Below, piece after piece: positions 8,977 to 19,129 of a stretch of 64,000 bases of DNA. Numbering within the stretch: position 1 is the stretch's first letter; each line of letters opens with the position of its first letter. A program made the translations under genes and the position numbers. The stretch is taken from positions 1,543,164 to 1,607,163 of the forward strand of contig NZ_MAQW01000001.1 of assembly GCF_001682855.1 (NCBI RefSeq), given 5' to 3'. This stretch comes from Bacillus sp. FJAT-27264 (GTDB lineage: Bacteria > Bacillota > Bacilli > Paenibacillales > Paenibacillaceae). Under the pieces are notes generated by a model. The model was not told the DNA's origin and did no database searches. It saw only the letters and a list, made by a program, of their open reading frames with translations.

Positions 8977-10671
8977 ATGTCAGCGAATCAAGACCCTGAA
9001 TTCCCTGCTCCGCTTCATGAGGTGGGAGAACGTCAGGACCTATGGGTGACGATGAGTGACGGGGTACAGTTGATGACCCACGTATGGTTAAGCAGGGGCG
9101 AACAGCCCGCGCCAGTGATTGTGGTTCGCAATCCTTACATAGGCAGAGAATTCCGGCCAGACCCCGAAGTCGTGCTTCTCTCTGCATATGGATACAATGT
9201 CATCATCCAGGAGTGCAGAGGACGCGGTTCCTCCGGCGGGCGCTGGGTGCCGTTCGTACATGAGAAGCAGGATGGCCTCGATACGCTGGATTGGATCATC
9301 GCCCAGCATTGGTGTAACGGGAATATAGGCTTATACGGCGGTTCTTATCTCGGCTTTAACCATTGGGTGCTCGCAGACAGTCTGCCGCCCGAGGTCAAGA
9401 CGCTATATATTTCCGTGATCGGTACCGAACAGCAACGCTTCATCTATATGGACGGGATGTTCCGTCCGGATATCTATACCAGTTGGACGGTTACCAACGC
9501 TGGCGCCGATCTTGGAGGCCGCAGTCCCCGGGAGCTGGAAAAGCAGGCGCGCGAATTCCGCCCTCCCCTGGAGATGGATGTGACCCTGCTCGGTAAACAA
9601 TTGGATTGGTATCGAGATTTCCTGTTGAATCCTGGAGCCGGAGACGAGCTATGGCAGGAGGGCTTCTGGCAAGAATTCCAACGTATTCCTTCCCGTCTTA
9701 CCGTTCCGGTCTGTATAGTCGGAGGATGGTTCGATATTGCACTGGAAAGCATGATGCTGAGCTATGAGCAGATTCCGCCGGAGATCCGGGCACGCAGCCG
9801 CTTTATCATCGGTCCTTGGGTGCATTCGCTAACGTCGCATGGCGACCGTGATTTTCCGGGTGGAACCGTCAAGGGCGGCAATGGAGGTTTCCGCGAGGTG
9901 CTGGGATGGTTTGATTACATGCTCAAGCAGACAACCTATGAAGAAGAGCTCTGCACAGTTAAGACCTATGTAATCGGTGTGGATGGCTGGAAAAATTGGA
10001 CGTCCTGGCCGCCACTGGTGCAGAAGCGAACCTGTTATTTAGGGCAGCACAACACCCTTGGCGAGGTGCCCGAAGCGGATGAGCACCAATTAACCTATAC
10101 TTACGATCCGCTTGACCCAGTGATTACTGTAGGCGGAAGCGGTCTCTTATCCACCTTTGAAGCTGGTCCCGGCCAGCCCCGCACAGCTTGTGCACTACAG
10201 CCGGAACCAGGCTATCGCCAGGATGTCCTGAGCTTTCTCTCTGCACCGCTGGAGGAGGAGCTGTACCTCGCTGGCTCCATTGAGGCGGTGCTGCAGGTCA
10301 AGTCAACCGCTGAAGATACTTCGTTCACCATCAAAGTGAGCGAGGTTCTGCCGGACGGCCGAGCCTATAATATCGCTGATGGCATAACTTCACTGGCATA
10401 CCGGAACGGCTCGCCAGCAGCTCTGCCTTATTCGCCCGGCTCACTCGAAGAAATAACGTTCCAGTTATGGCCTATCACCTGGGCACTGAGGTCAGGCTCA
10501 CGAATCAGGGTCGATATTTCCTCTTCTAACTTCCCTGCTTATCATGTGCACCCTAACCAGGCCGGCAACTGGGCCGGGATACAGGAGACTATGACGGCCG
10601 AGCAGAGTATTTATTGGGGTGGAAGTCACAACGCTTGTATCCAGCTTCCGGTATGGAAGCCACAATCTTAG
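8977..10671 (+). CDS. CocE/NonD family hydrolase (X-Pro dipeptidyl-peptidase S15-like)
   Basis: A 564-residue serine hydrolase of the cocaine-esterase/X-Pro dipeptidyl peptidase class. The nucleophile motif GGSYLG places the catalytic Ser at residue 123. GGWFDI and GPWVHS further on match the expected Asp and His segments. The C-terminal third (about 330-560) resembles the jelly-roll X-PDAP_C domain. No signal peptide is seen, so it is probably cytoplasmic. GGGAGGCG lies shortly upstream of the ATG. It stands alone between two terminators. Natural substrates of such proteins (acyl esters, amides, N-terminal peptides) vary and cannot be chosen here. Confidence 0.88.
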   Translation: MSANQDPEFPAPLHEVGERQDLWVTMSDGVQLMTHVWLSRGEQPAPVIVVRNPYIGREFRPDPEVVLLSAYGYNVIIQECRGRGSSGGRWVPFVHEKQDGLDTLDWIIAQHWCNGNIGLYGGSYLGFNHWVLADSLPPEVKTLYISVIGTEQQRFIYMDGMFRPDIYTSWTVTNAGADLGGRSPRELEKQAREFRPPLEMDVTLLGKQLDWYRDFLLNPGAGDELWQEGFWQEFQRIPSRLTVPVCIVGGWFDIALESMMLSYEQIPPEIRARSRFIIGPWVHSLTSHGDRDFPGGTVKGGNGGFREVLGWFDYMLKQTTYEEELCTVKTYVIGVDGWKNWTSWPPLVQKRTCYLGQHNTLGEVPEADEHQLTYTYDPLDPVITVGGSGLLSTFEAGPGQPRTACALQPEPGYRQDVLSFLSAPLEEELYLAGSIEAVLQVKSTAEDTSFTIKVSEVLPDGRAYNIADGITSLAYRNGSPAALPYSPGSLEEITFQLWPITWALRSGSRIRVDISSSNFPAYHVHPNQAGNWAGIQETMTAEQSIYWGGSHNACIQLPVWKPQS

Positions 10672-10692
10672 CCGTATAAATGTGTAAATCAA

Positions 10693-10742
10693 AGGCGGCC
10701 CCGGTCAAACGTAGTGAACGTTTGATCAGGGCCGCCTGTTTT
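10693..10742. terminator. long hairpin terminator between convergent genes
   Basis: AGGCGGCCC pairs with GGGCCGCCT, with an inner stem GTCAAACG / CGTTTGAT, followed by GTTTT on the plus strand. It separates the CocE hydrolase from the convergent fucosidase gene and probably serves both. Confidence 0.8.
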
Positions 10743-10775
10743 AGTGAGCTTTGAAGGCATTGATGTTCTACAATG

Positions 10776-13118
10776 CTAATGCCTTGGAAGAACCACGTAA
10801 CTTAAGTCTGCCGCTACTGCCCAGCTCACGGAGCCATTTTCGTCCCGCGTAACAGCTGCGGGCTGTCCATTGCAGGTGATTTCCACATCGCCATCACCAG
10901 GCACACGCAGCCTACATTCTCCGTCACTGCGGGCATGAATGACAGCCTGGTCCAGCAGTCCCCGACTCCAGATCATATCCACGGCATAGCCGCCCCTGGC
11001 TCGCAGTCCCCGCACCTCACCCTCAGCCCATGCTTTCGGAAGGGCCGGAAGCAGATGGAGCTCTCCGGCATGGCTTTGCAGGAGCATCTCGGAAATCCCA
11101 GCAGTTCCGCCAAAATTCCCATCAATTTGAAAAGGCGGATGATTGTCAAGCAGGTTTGGCAGCGTAGAGTGAGCCAGCAGCGCCTGGACATTCTCCCACG
11201 CCTTCTCTCCATCCGCAAGTCTAGCCCAGAGATTAATAATCCAGGCCCGGCTCCAGCCGGTATGGCCTCCGCCGTGTGCCAGCCGCCGCTCCAGCGTCAC
11301 CCGCGCCGCCTTCATCCATTCCGGCGTTTCCCTGGCGGAGAAACGGGTACCGGGATGCAGCGCGAACAGATGTGAAATATGCCGATGGCCCGGCTCAGCC
11401 TCTTCATAATCCTCCAGCCACTCCTGTAGCTGCCCGTGTCTGCCGATCTCAGGCTGCGGCAGTCGTTCGCGCAGTGTATGCAGCTGCTCAGCAAAAGCAG
11501 CATCCACCTGCAGAATATCCGCTGCCTCGATGCAGGCGCTGAACAGCTCATGCAGAATCTGGCTGTCCATCGATGGACCTGCGCAGAGGATTCCCGCAGT
11601 CCCATCGGGCAGCAGATATGTATTCTCTGGAGAGACCGAAGGCACGGTGACCATACGTCCGTCCGGCAGCTCCGTCAAATAGTCTTCGAAGAACTCCGCC
11701 GCTTCTTTAAGTATCGGATATACGCGTCCCAGAAAAGCAGCATCTCTACCGTATTGGTAATGCTCCCACAAATGCAGGCACAGCCAGGCCGCACCCATTG
11801 TCCAATAGGTTGCGGGAATATAGTGATCCTGCGGCGCCGTATCGCCCCACAAATCCGTATTATGATGAGCTACGAAGCCTTTACAACCGTACATGTCCTG
11901 GGCCGTTATTCTGCCCGGCTCGCGCATGCGCTCAATCATCTCGAATAGAGGTTCATGGCAATCGGCCAAATTGCCTGATTCTGCAATCCAGTAATTCATC
12001 TGAGTGTTGATATTAATCGTATACTTGCTGTCCCAAGGAGGCAGGAACTGATCATTCCAGATCCCCTGCAGTGTGGCCGGCAAGGAGCCGGGTCTGCTAG
12101 AAGCAGCCAGAAGATAACGCCCGAATTGATAATAGAGCGCGATCAGGCTGAGGTCCTCTTCACCGCTGCGGATACGCTCCAGACGGACATCAGTTGGCAG
12201 GTTATGCCCTTGCAATTGGACCCCTTCGACCGCTGCGCCAAGCCGGATCGATACGCGCCCCATCACAGCCTCCATGTCGAGGCTATGTCGCTCCTTCAGC
12301 GCGGCATATTCCATTTGCCCCGCCGTATCCGCAGCCTTCAAAGCTTGCAGCTCCGGCTGGGAATAGCGATAGGAGGTTGCCGCTGTCAGGTACAGAGTCA
12401 CAGTGTCAGCCTTCTCAACAATAACGTGTTCTCCAATAATGGCCGCCTTGCCGCCACCTTCGGCTTTCACACGCAGTACGGTGCGAAAATCCACCCCACC
12501 TGCGCCCCCCTCATTCCCCCGCATAACCAGCGTATGACTATCGGCTTGGACAAGCTCGTCATAGTAGCGATTGTTGCTACCCCGCTTCAGCCTGGCATTG
12601 AAGCTCACGGCTCCCGGCACATTGGCCGTGATGCGCATAACCATCACCTGATCGGGATGGCTGACGAAGATCTCCCGCTCATAACTCACATCGTCCACTT
12701 CATAACGGACACTTGCAATTCCATCAGCCAAATTCAATTGACGTGAATAGTTCGCAATTGCTCCCCCATGCTCAAACACTAGTGCCAGTTCTCCAAGTGG
12801 GACATAATGGCGCTGACTTTCAGGGACACCCGACAGGGCTAGCACAGCCAGCTCCTGTGCCTTTCCTACCTCACCCCGCAGCAGCAATTGCTGCACCTCC
12901 GCCAGATTTGCCTTGGCATCCGGATTATTGCGATTCCGCGGGCCCCCGTACCACAGGCTGTCTTCATTCAGCGCGACCCTTTCTTCCAGCGGATCACCAT
13001 ATATCATCGCGCCAAGCCGGCCGTTACCTACAGGTATAGCATTCTCCCATCGGTCGCTCGGGGAGGTAAACCATAACCTCAGATCTTCATTTCCTGTCAC
13101 CTGTAATGCTGAACTCAT
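10776..13118 (-). CDS. alpha-L-fucosidase-like glycoside hydrolase, GH95
   Basis: A 780-residue GH95 enzyme without a signal peptide, so it acts on imported oligosaccharides. The N-terminal block WENAIPVGNGRLGAMIYG and DSLWYGGPRNRNNPDA is typical of the family. NINTQMNYW supplies the two base-activating Asn residues, SVSPENTY lies at the catalytic Glu region, and PFQIDGNFGGTAGI holds the C-terminal Asp. GH95 members are inverting alpha-1,2-L-fucosidases or alpha-L-galactosidases, and sequence alone does not settle which. The ATG at 13127 has AGGAG only one base away. The ATG at 13118 (ten-base spacing) is preferred. It is the last gene of the importer-regulator operon. Confidence 0.88.
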   Translation of the reverse strand: MSSALQVTGNEDLRLWFTSPSDRWENAIPVGNGRLGAMIYGDPLEERVALNEDSLWYGGPRNRNNPDAKANLAEVQQLLLRGEVGKAQELAVLALSGVPESQRHYVPLGELALVFEHGGAIANYSRQLNLADGIASVRYEVDDVSYEREIFVSHPDQVMVMRITANVPGAVSFNARLKRGSNNRYYDELVQADSHTLVMRGNEGGAGGVDFRTVLRVKAEGGGKAAIIGEHVIVEKADTVTLYLTAATSYRYSQPELQALKAADTAGQMEYAALKERHSLDMEAVMGRVSIRLGAAVEGVQLQGHNLPTDVRLERIRSGEEDLSLIALYYQFGRYLLAASSRPGSLPATLQGIWNDQFLPPWDSKYTININTQMNYWIAESGNLADCHEPLFEMIERMREPGRITAQDMYGCKGFVAHHNTDLWGDTAPQDHYIPATYWTMGAAWLCLHLWEHYQYGRDAAFLGRVYPILKEAAEFFEDYLTELPDGRMVTVPSVSPENTYLLPDGTAGILCAGPSMDSQILHELFSACIEAADILQVDAAFAEQLHTLRERLPQPEIGRHGQLQEWLEDYEEAEPGHRHISHLFALHPGTRFSARETPEWMKAARVTLERRLAHGGGHTGWSRAWIINLWARLADGEKAWENVQALLAHSTLPNLLDNHPPFQIDGNFGGTAGISEMLLQSHAGELHLLPALPKAWAEGEVRGLRARGGYAVDMIWSRGLLDQAVIHARSDGECRLRVPGDGDVEITCNGQPAAVTRDENGSVSWAVAADLSYVVLPRH

Positions 13119-13182
13119 GTGAATCATTCTCCTCTCGAATTTCTATATTTTCCAAGCATAAGAAAATACCTTTCTGTCCTTC

Positions 13183-15486
13183 CTAACCTGTAGCAGGCGA
13201 ATTGTCCTGTAGCGACAGCTCTCGATATGCCGAAGGCGTCAGGCCCACTTGCTTCTTAAAGGCAGAATAAAAGTGGCTGCTGTTAGTGTATCCGCACAGT
13301 TCGGCCACATCGCTCACCCGGTATTCATCGCTGCGCAGCAACTCCTTGGCCTTGTCTATTCGCACCTTGCGGATGTACTCGCTGGAATTGATTCCTGTGA
13401 CTTCTTTGAATATCTTAGATAAATAATTAGGCGTATAGCCGGCCCGCTCGGCCAGAACCTCTACACTCAAATTATTGTCGTTATAGTTCTGCTGGATGTA
13501 TTGCATAATCTCTTCGACCTTGCGGTAGAACTTGTTCTCCTTCAACTGCTTGATACTGTCCAAGCTGCTGCTGTAATGGTCGAATTGTCTAAGCAGCCAT
13601 TCCGTGGCCTGCTCCAGCGTCTCCATCTCGGTAAAGATCAGATTCAGTTCCCCATATAGCACACCGAGACGTTTGTTCTCGTCGTTAATGGTCTGGTTCA
13701 TCTGGGTGATGCAGACCAGAAAGAGATGGAACAGCGCCTGAATTGCGTCAGAGTACACGAACCCTTTTAACACATAGGCTGCACTACCCAAACTCTCCTG
13801 GAATCCAGCTCTGTCGTTCGTAGAAATACAAGAGATCAGCTTCTTCTCCATCTCCGCCGGAAGTCCATAACTGCGTGTAAGTGTCTCTTCGACCTCTGCC
13901 TGATGAATGATCCGGCCAGAACCAAGCACAAACCGTTGCTGAAGCATCTCCAGACCCTGTGCATAAGCTAGCGCGCAATCCCGATCCTGCTGCACATCGC
14001 TGAGCCCGACACTAACCGTGATCCCATGCGACGCAATAAACCTCTGAATACTCTCCAATAGATCCAGCAAATCCTCGAAGCCTTCTGTCCCTTCCTCACT
14101 CGCATTAATTAGAACAGCGATCTCGCCCTTGGGCATCCTTACAGCCTCATAAGCGTAATCATTTTGAAGTCGTTGACTGATACTCTCGAACAGCAGCGAT
14201 TCGAACAGGGCCGCTTCCTTCCCATCTAACTGTGAATAGGCATCGATCCTGAACAGACATAGCCGGAACCGGTCCAGACAAACCCCAAGCCTGTAATCGC
14301 CTGCATGGGACTCTTCTCGTTCACCAGTTCCTCCATCGGTCAGCAGGCTGCGCAAATAACTCTCTTTCACAATCCGCTGATTGCTCCGGTTCTCGTTTTC
14401 CAGTGAACGCATATGCAGCAGTGTTTCTGTATAAACCGATTGAATAAAGGAGATATCGCCGGTATGTCCGCCCTCCACATGGAACGGGGAGCGTTTGAAC
14501 AATTCCGTCAGCTTCTCCACCGGGATATAGAGCCTCTTGGAAATCAAAAAAATAGCAGCGAGGCACATTAGGAGCACACTCAAACAGACGGCCAGAAAGC
14601 CATTGCGTTTATCCTGAATCGGCTTGACCAGCGTGGAATAGGGTGCCTTGCTCAGAATATACCAGCCGGTGGTTTGATTCTGTACAAAAGCGACAAGCGA
14701 TCGGGATGCTCCTTCCTTATCGGAGAGGTTGCCCTTGGGCGCAGATTGTTGCAATACGGTGGCAAAAGCAGATGTGTCCTTGATGTCCCCGCCAATTCTC
14801 TCCGGGTCAGTATGTGCGAGCAGCGTTCCCTGAGCGTCAGCAATCAACAGTTCATTGCCTGAGTTCGCCAGGTAATCGTGAATAAACAAATTCTCGTCTA
14901 TATTAATGATTACCGTTTGCTGCTCGCCACTGATGCTAAGGTTCGTATATTCGATGCTGATGGTGTAATCTTTCTTATTGGTCAAAAAGTCTTGCTTGTT
15001 CCCTGTCGGAACCAATCGGGTTAAATAGATGGTCCGCTTGTTGCCTACACTTTTGCGGTAATTCGATCCCTGCCTTAAAAAGCCTGCGGCATCAAAGCCA
15101 AGCTCGCCCTCGCAAATGAATTCTTTAATCGCTGAGTTGTAAACAAAAATGGAGTGGATGTAGGGATTGATTTGGCGGATATTACGGATCTGGATGCGGG
15201 CCTGGTTACTGGTCAAGGCATCACTGCTGCTTAACGCCAGGAAATAATTGATGTTGTCATTGATCTCCAAATTCAGAAAAATCTGATCCATCTCCCGGAA
15301 GAGATTGTCGATATTTCCGCTTAAAGTTTCGAGGCCTTTGATTTGTTCTCGTGATAGCTGATTAAAGAGCGTCTTGGAGTACAGGTTGGAAAAAACAAGG
15401 GTCATCGTCACGACAAGAACCATCGTCAATGCCATGAAGGATAACAGCATTCGGACAAACAGAGAATCCCGCCTGAGCTTTGCCAC
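13183..15486 (-). CDS. membrane-bound AraC-family regulator with extracellular sensor
   Basis: A 767-residue one-component regulator. A first membrane helix lies near residues 12-37 and a second near 295-318 (CLSVLLMCLAAIFLI), enclosing an extracellular Cache-like sensor of about 260 residues. A cytoplasmic linker with a degenerate cyclase-like section follows. Two AraC HTH motifs close the protein, with VAELCGYTNSSHFYSAFKK near the end. The ATG at 15519 has no ribosome site. The GTG at 15486 has GAGGGG six bases upstream and is chosen. It lies between the binding-protein gene and the fucosidase gene, and probably activates this operon when the oligosaccharide is sensed outside the cell. Confidence 0.85.
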   Translation of the reverse strand: MAKLRRDSLFVRMLLSFMALTMVLVVTMTLVFSNLYSKTLFNQLSREQIKGLETLSGNIDNLFREMDQIFLNLEINDNINYFLALSSSDALTSNQARIQIRNIRQINPYIHSIFVYNSAIKEFICEGELGFDAAGFLRQGSNYRKSVGNKRTIYLTRLVPTGNKQDFLTNKKDYTISIEYTNLSISGEQQTVIINIDENLFIHDYLANSGNELLIADAQGTLLAHTDPERIGGDIKDTSAFATVLQQSAPKGNLSDKEGASRSLVAFVQNQTTGWYILSKAPYSTLVKPIQDKRNGFLAVCLSVLLMCLAAIFLISKRLYIPVEKLTELFKRSPFHVEGGHTGDISFIQSVYTETLLHMRSLENENRSNQRIVKESYLRSLLTDGGTGEREESHAGDYRLGVCLDRFRLCLFRIDAYSQLDGKEAALFESLLFESISQRLQNDYAYEAVRMPKGEIAVLINASEEGTEGFEDLLDLLESIQRFIASHGITVSVGLSDVQQDRDCALAYAQGLEMLQQRFVLGSGRIIHQAEVEETLTRSYGLPAEMEKKLISCISTNDRAGFQESLGSAAYVLKGFVYSDAIQALFHLFLVCITQMNQTINDENKRLGVLYGELNLIFTEMETLEQATEWLLRQFDHYSSSLDSIKQLKENKFYRKVEEIMQYIQQNYNDNNLSVEVLAERAGYTPNYLSKIFKEVTGINSSEYIRKVRIDKAKELLRSDEYRVSDVAELCGYTNSSHFYSAFKKQVGLTPSAYRELSLQDNSPATG

Positions 15487-15540
15487 CGACAGCCCCTCTC
15501 TCTCTTTAAGCGCTTTCATTTGTTGGATTCAGTATAGACG

Positions 15541-15580
15541 AAAAGGATCGCGAATGGCAATGATATCGCCACCCGCGATG
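15541..15580 (-). terminator. attenuator-like hairpin between binding-protein and regulator genes
   Basis: On the minus strand, ATCGCG pairs with CGCGAT, with an inner GGC/GCC pairing, and is followed by CCTTTTCG. It sits in the 125-bp gap after the binding-protein stop and could reduce read-through into the regulator gene. Confidence 0.4.
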
Positions 15581-15611
15581 ATGATTTTTGACGCAATAGC
15601 GTTAGTCCAGC

Positions 15612-17192
15612 TTAGTTGGCTGCGAGAAATTCATCCAGTTGCTTTTGGACCTCGGCCACGATCTTGTCTGTCCCGGCATCCTTCTCCTTGGCAATAAAAT
15701 TAGCTACATCTTTGTCCACGTCCTTGATGTTGATTCCGCACATCAGCAGATTGCCAAGTTCACTGCGCAGCTGCTCCCGTTTTGCAGCCTCTGTCTTGAT
15801 CGGGGTCTGATCAGGCACGAAGTATTTGACCGTCGACGTAATCTGGTTTGGACGGTTAATGAAGGCATCATAAGTCTCATAGTATTTCGGCGTATGCTGC
15901 TCATCATATTTCTGGAACTCCTTGCGCCAGAAGCCCCACTGTCCCGGCCAATCAAGATAGTTGGTTGGCTGGCCATTGCCTTGCCCATCCATGTACTTCA
16001 CGTTATCGCCATCCAGCTTGTAGGTCTTATCCAAAATGCCATAAATCACAGCATCATACACCTTCTGGTTGGTCGACAGCTCCTCCAGGAACATGAGCAC
16101 CCGTTCCGGGTTGGCTGCATTCTTGTTGATCGCTACAATATTGTCCAGCGGTGAAGCAATAACCCATTTCTTGTCCGGATAGAATTCCGACCAGGTCTTC
16201 ACAGCGCCTTCCGCTTCCACAGACGGTTTGAAAATATTAGGATTCTCCAGGATTCCTCCATCAATCTGATTGATAGCAGCGCTCAGCGTTCCAGCTGAGA
16301 AATCCCCTTCCGTTCCTTTGGTCGCCAGAAGATTGCGCGGAATCAAGCCAGCCTCGTTCCACTTCTTAGCATAAAATACGAGTTCCTTAAAGGCTTCAGT
16401 CTGCTCCCACGGAATAACCTTATGCTCGGGATCATCAATCTTGACGACCAGGCCCATGGCGTTCAGGTTCTCGTATTCATACTTTTGCAGAAACACCTGG
16501 GCAACATCGCTATACCAGTTATCCGGCCGCCAGGAGATAGGGAGAATTTGCGGCGAAGCCTTTTTAGCAGCATGGAGGTACTCATCCAGTTCTTCAACCG
16601 TTTCTACTTTGTCTTTCATGTAGCCGCCTTTTTTCGCCAGATCACCCCGGTACCAGACGATAGGCTTAATACTTTTCTTCAGTGTCCAAGGCGCCCCGTA
16701 CACCCGTCCCTTGACCTTGATCGGGTCCAGCAGATTCTGTTCTTTGTACGTTTCAGTCAGCTTGGGTGCATATTGTGGCAGCAGATCGGTAAGATCCAGG
16801 TAAGAGCCGCGATTCATGGCGTTTGAGAAATCATTCCAGTTCGCATCAAAATTAAGATCATAATTATCGCCCGAAGCCTGCAGCAACTTCATTTTATCCT
16901 TATAGTCATTCCAGTTGACAAAATTGATCTCGAACTTGGCATTTAAGGTATCCTTGGTCAGCTCTGACACATACGACCACACCTCATCAGTCGCCTGCGG
17001 CTTATCTCCCGGGAAATAAAAGCGCAGCGTAACCGGCTTCAGCTCTGCCTTTTGTCCTTCGCTTGTTTTAGTACCTTCTGTATTGCTTGGGGTGCTTGCA
17101 CTCTCTTTGTCTCCGCCGCCGCAGCCCGCGAGCAGCCCTCCTGCCAGCAGCACCGTCAATCCCAGCGCAGCCGATCTCTTTCCTTTGACCAT
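15612..17192 (-). CDS. extracellular solute-binding lipoprotein, LplA type
   Basis: A 526-residue sugar-binding lipoprotein of the large Paenibacillus LplA class (family 1 solute-binding). The signal peptide ends in the lipobox LLAGC and is followed by a Ser/Thr/Glu-rich linker. The mature part begins VTLRFYFPGDKPQATDE. The frame extends to an ATG at 17237, but the ATG at 17192 has AGGGGGAA at proper spacing and places the signal peptide at the N-terminus. It should bind an oligosaccharide for the two permeases encoded just upstream. No ATPase gene is in the cluster; a shared MsmX-type ATPase elsewhere is usual for this class. Confidence 0.88.
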   Translation of the reverse strand: MVKGKRSAALGLTVLLAGGLLAGCGGGDKESASTPSNTEGTKTSEGQKAELKPVTLRFYFPGDKPQATDEVWSYVSELTKDTLNAKFEINFVNWNDYKDKMKLLQASGDNYDLNFDANWNDFSNAMNRGSYLDLTDLLPQYAPKLTETYKEQNLLDPIKVKGRVYGAPWTLKKSIKPIVWYRGDLAKKGGYMKDKVETVEELDEYLHAAKKASPQILPISWRPDNWYSDVAQVFLQKYEYENLNAMGLVVKIDDPEHKVIPWEQTEAFKELVFYAKKWNEAGLIPRNLLATKGTEGDFSAGTLSAAINQIDGGILENPNIFKPSVEAEGAVKTWSEFYPDKKWVIASPLDNIVAINKNAANPERVLMFLEELSTNQKVYDAVIYGILDKTYKLDGDNVKYMDGQGNGQPTNYLDWPGQWGFWRKEFQKYDEQHTPKYYETYDAFINRPNQITSTVKYFVPDQTPIKTEAAKREQLRSELGNLLMCGINIKDVDKDVANFIAKEKDAGTDKIVAEVQKQLDEFLAAN

Positions 17193-17282
17193 TGCCGTTC
17201 CCCCTATTAACAATTTTGTGAATATGCTCAGCGGCATCCATGCCGTTCAAGCCTTCAGCAACCTGCCAAACCCGTGAACGTC

Positions 17283-18164
17283 TTACCCTTTAATCGCCCC
17301 CAGCATCAATCCCTTGACGAAATACTTCTGGAGGAACGGATACAGAAAAATAATCGGACCAATCGTAATCATCGTCGCAGCCATCTTGATACTTTCGCGC
17401 GGCATCATCTGGTCAGCAGCCGTGGCCAGCACGCTGGAATTGGCCAGATAGTCCACATTCGAAATAATGGTCCGCAGAAGCAGCTGCAGCGGCTGCAGCT
17501 CTACCTTGTCGATCAGCATCAGCCCCAGCCACCAGTCATTCCAGTAACCCAGAGCTATAAACAAGCCGACAGAGGCAAACACCGGCGTCGATAGCGGCAA
17601 AATGATAGATATCAACGTCCGGAACTCTCCGGAACCGTCGATTTTGGCTGATTCATGCATTTCCTCCGGGATCGAGGAGAAGTAGCTGCGCATCAGGAAT
17701 ACATTGAACCCGTTAACCATCGAAGGCAGAATAAGTGCAGCCATATTGTTGTGAAGATGTAGATATTTGACGCAAATGATATACCACGGAACCATCCCGC
17801 CGCTGAAGAGCATTGTGAGCAGCACGTAGGCGGAGATAAAATTACGGTATTTCAGCCTGCGCAGCGACAGCGGGTAAGCAATCATGGCCGTGATCGCCAG
17901 ACTGGCGATGGTACCAATCACCGTGACCAGACTTGTGACCTTGTAGCCATTCAGAATCACGCTCATCCGCTGGAACAAATACTGGTAAGCCGCAAAGTCA
18001 ATATTTTTCGGGAACAGATTATACCCGCTGGTGAGAATGTCCATTTCCCGGGTCATAGAGCTGGATAGAATAATGATAAACGGGATGACACAGAACAGGG
18101 CGATCAGCGTGACGATCAGATTTAGAAACGCTTGGCCCCAGGAAAAGGATGTGCTGATTTTCAT
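17283..18164 (-). CDS. carbohydrate ABC permease, LplC/YtcP type
   Basis: A 293-residue CUT1 permease with about six helices. It starts MKISTSFSW with GGAGG seven bases upstream of the ATG at 18164; the ATG at 18185 lacks a site. The coupling loop has EEMHESAKIDGSGEF followed by ISIILPLSTPV, and the end KYFVKGLMLGAIKG is a strong LplC signature. It pairs with the permease encoded immediately upstream to form the translocation channel. Confidence 0.9.
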   Translation of the reverse strand: MKISTSFSWGQAFLNLIVTLIALFCVIPFIIILSSSMTREMDILTSGYNLFPKNIDFAAYQYLFQRMSVILNGYKVTSLVTVIGTIASLAITAMIAYPLSLRRLKYRNFISAYVLLTMLFSGGMVPWYIICVKYLHLHNNMAALILPSMVNGFNVFLMRSYFSSIPEEMHESAKIDGSGEFRTLISIILPLSTPVFASVGLFIALGYWNDWWLGLMLIDKVELQPLQLLLRTIISNVDYLANSSVLATAADQMMPRESIKMAATMITIGPIIFLYPFLQKYFVKGLMLGAIKG

Positions 18165-18194
18165 GCAAGTACCTCCATTATGCACCTCATTTTT

Positions 18195-19106
18195 TTAAAA
18201 GAGCGCTGCGTCGCTTTCATACTTGCGGGCCAGCCGGTTGCTGACATAGACAAGCACGAAGGCCAGTACCGACTGATAAAAGTTCGCCGCTGCGGCCATT
18301 CCCATATCCCCGGCTCCCTTCAAGCTGCGGAAGACAAAGGTGTCGATGACATCCACAGTAGAATAGATTTGGGAGTTATCGCCAACAAGCGAGTAGAACA
18401 TTCCGAAATCAGAGTTCATAATGTGGCCGATGCCGAGCAGGGTCAGCACGATAATGGTTGGCCGCAGCATCGGAATGGTAATATGAATGATCTGCCTGAA
18501 CTTGGTAGCCCCGTCAATCCGGGCCGATTCATACAGCGTATTGTCAATCCCCATCAGGGTGGCCAGGTAGATGATGCTGTTATAGCCGATGCTTTTCCAT
18601 ACAAAAATTATGGCAATTATGAAAGGCCAAGCCATCGGACGCGAATACCAGTCAATCTTATCAAAGCCCCATCTCACCAGCAGCTCGCTTAACATTCCGT
18701 GCTCATAGCTCAGGATGTTGTAAGCGAACACTCCCACCACAATCCAGGAGATGAAGTATGGAAGCAGCGTTAGTGATTGAGAGACCCGCTTGAACCAGAC
18801 CGACCGGATCTCATTAAAAAGGATCGCCAGCGCCACATTAAGGAAGGTGCCAACCGCGATGAACAATAAATTCAGCAGGATGGTATTCCGGGTCACCCGG
18901 ACCCAATTGGATGAAGTGAAGAAGTATTGAAAATTCTCATAGATCGGATGTGCCCAGGAGCTGCGAAATATCCCCGTACTTAAATTGAAATCTTTAAACG
19001 CGATAATAATGCCAGCCATTGGAAAATAACTGAATACCAGCAGCAGTAGCATCGCAGGCAAGGTCATCAGATACAAGACCTTGTGCTTATTCAGTTCTTT
19101 GAGCAA
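18195..19106 (-). CDS. carbohydrate ABC permease, LplB type
   Basis: A 303-residue CUT1 permease, first gene of the importer-fucosidase operon. About six helices are predicted; the coupling loop reads ESARIDGATKFRQIIHITIPML and the C-terminus RLARKYESDAALF matches LplB. The frame is open to 19172, but the TTG at 19106 follows GAGGGGG by seven bases and gives the normal N-terminus LLKELNKHK, so it is chosen. A cre-like site lies 24 bases upstream of this start. Confidence 0.88.
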   Translation of the reverse strand: MLKELNKHKVLYLMTLPAMLLLLVFSYFPMAGIIIAFKDFNLSTGIFRSSWAHPIYENFQYFFTSSNWVRVTRNTILLNLLFIAVGTFLNVALAILFNEIRSVWFKRVSQSLTLLPYFISWIVVGVFAYNILSYEHGMLSELLVRWGFDKIDWYSRPMAWPFIIAIIFVWKSIGYNSIIYLATLMGIDNTLYESARIDGATKFRQIIHITIPMLRPTIIVLTLLGIGHIMNSDFGMFYSLVGDNSQIYSTVDVIDTFVFRSLKGAGDMGMAAAANFYQSVLAFVLVYVSNRLARKYESDAALF

Positions 19107-19129
19107 AGTGGAACCCCCTCTACATTTCG

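Noticed and set aside
12126..12746. 206-codon plus-strand frame inside the GH95 gene
   Set aside because: Antisense shadow; the opposite strand encodes conserved GH95 motifs throughout.
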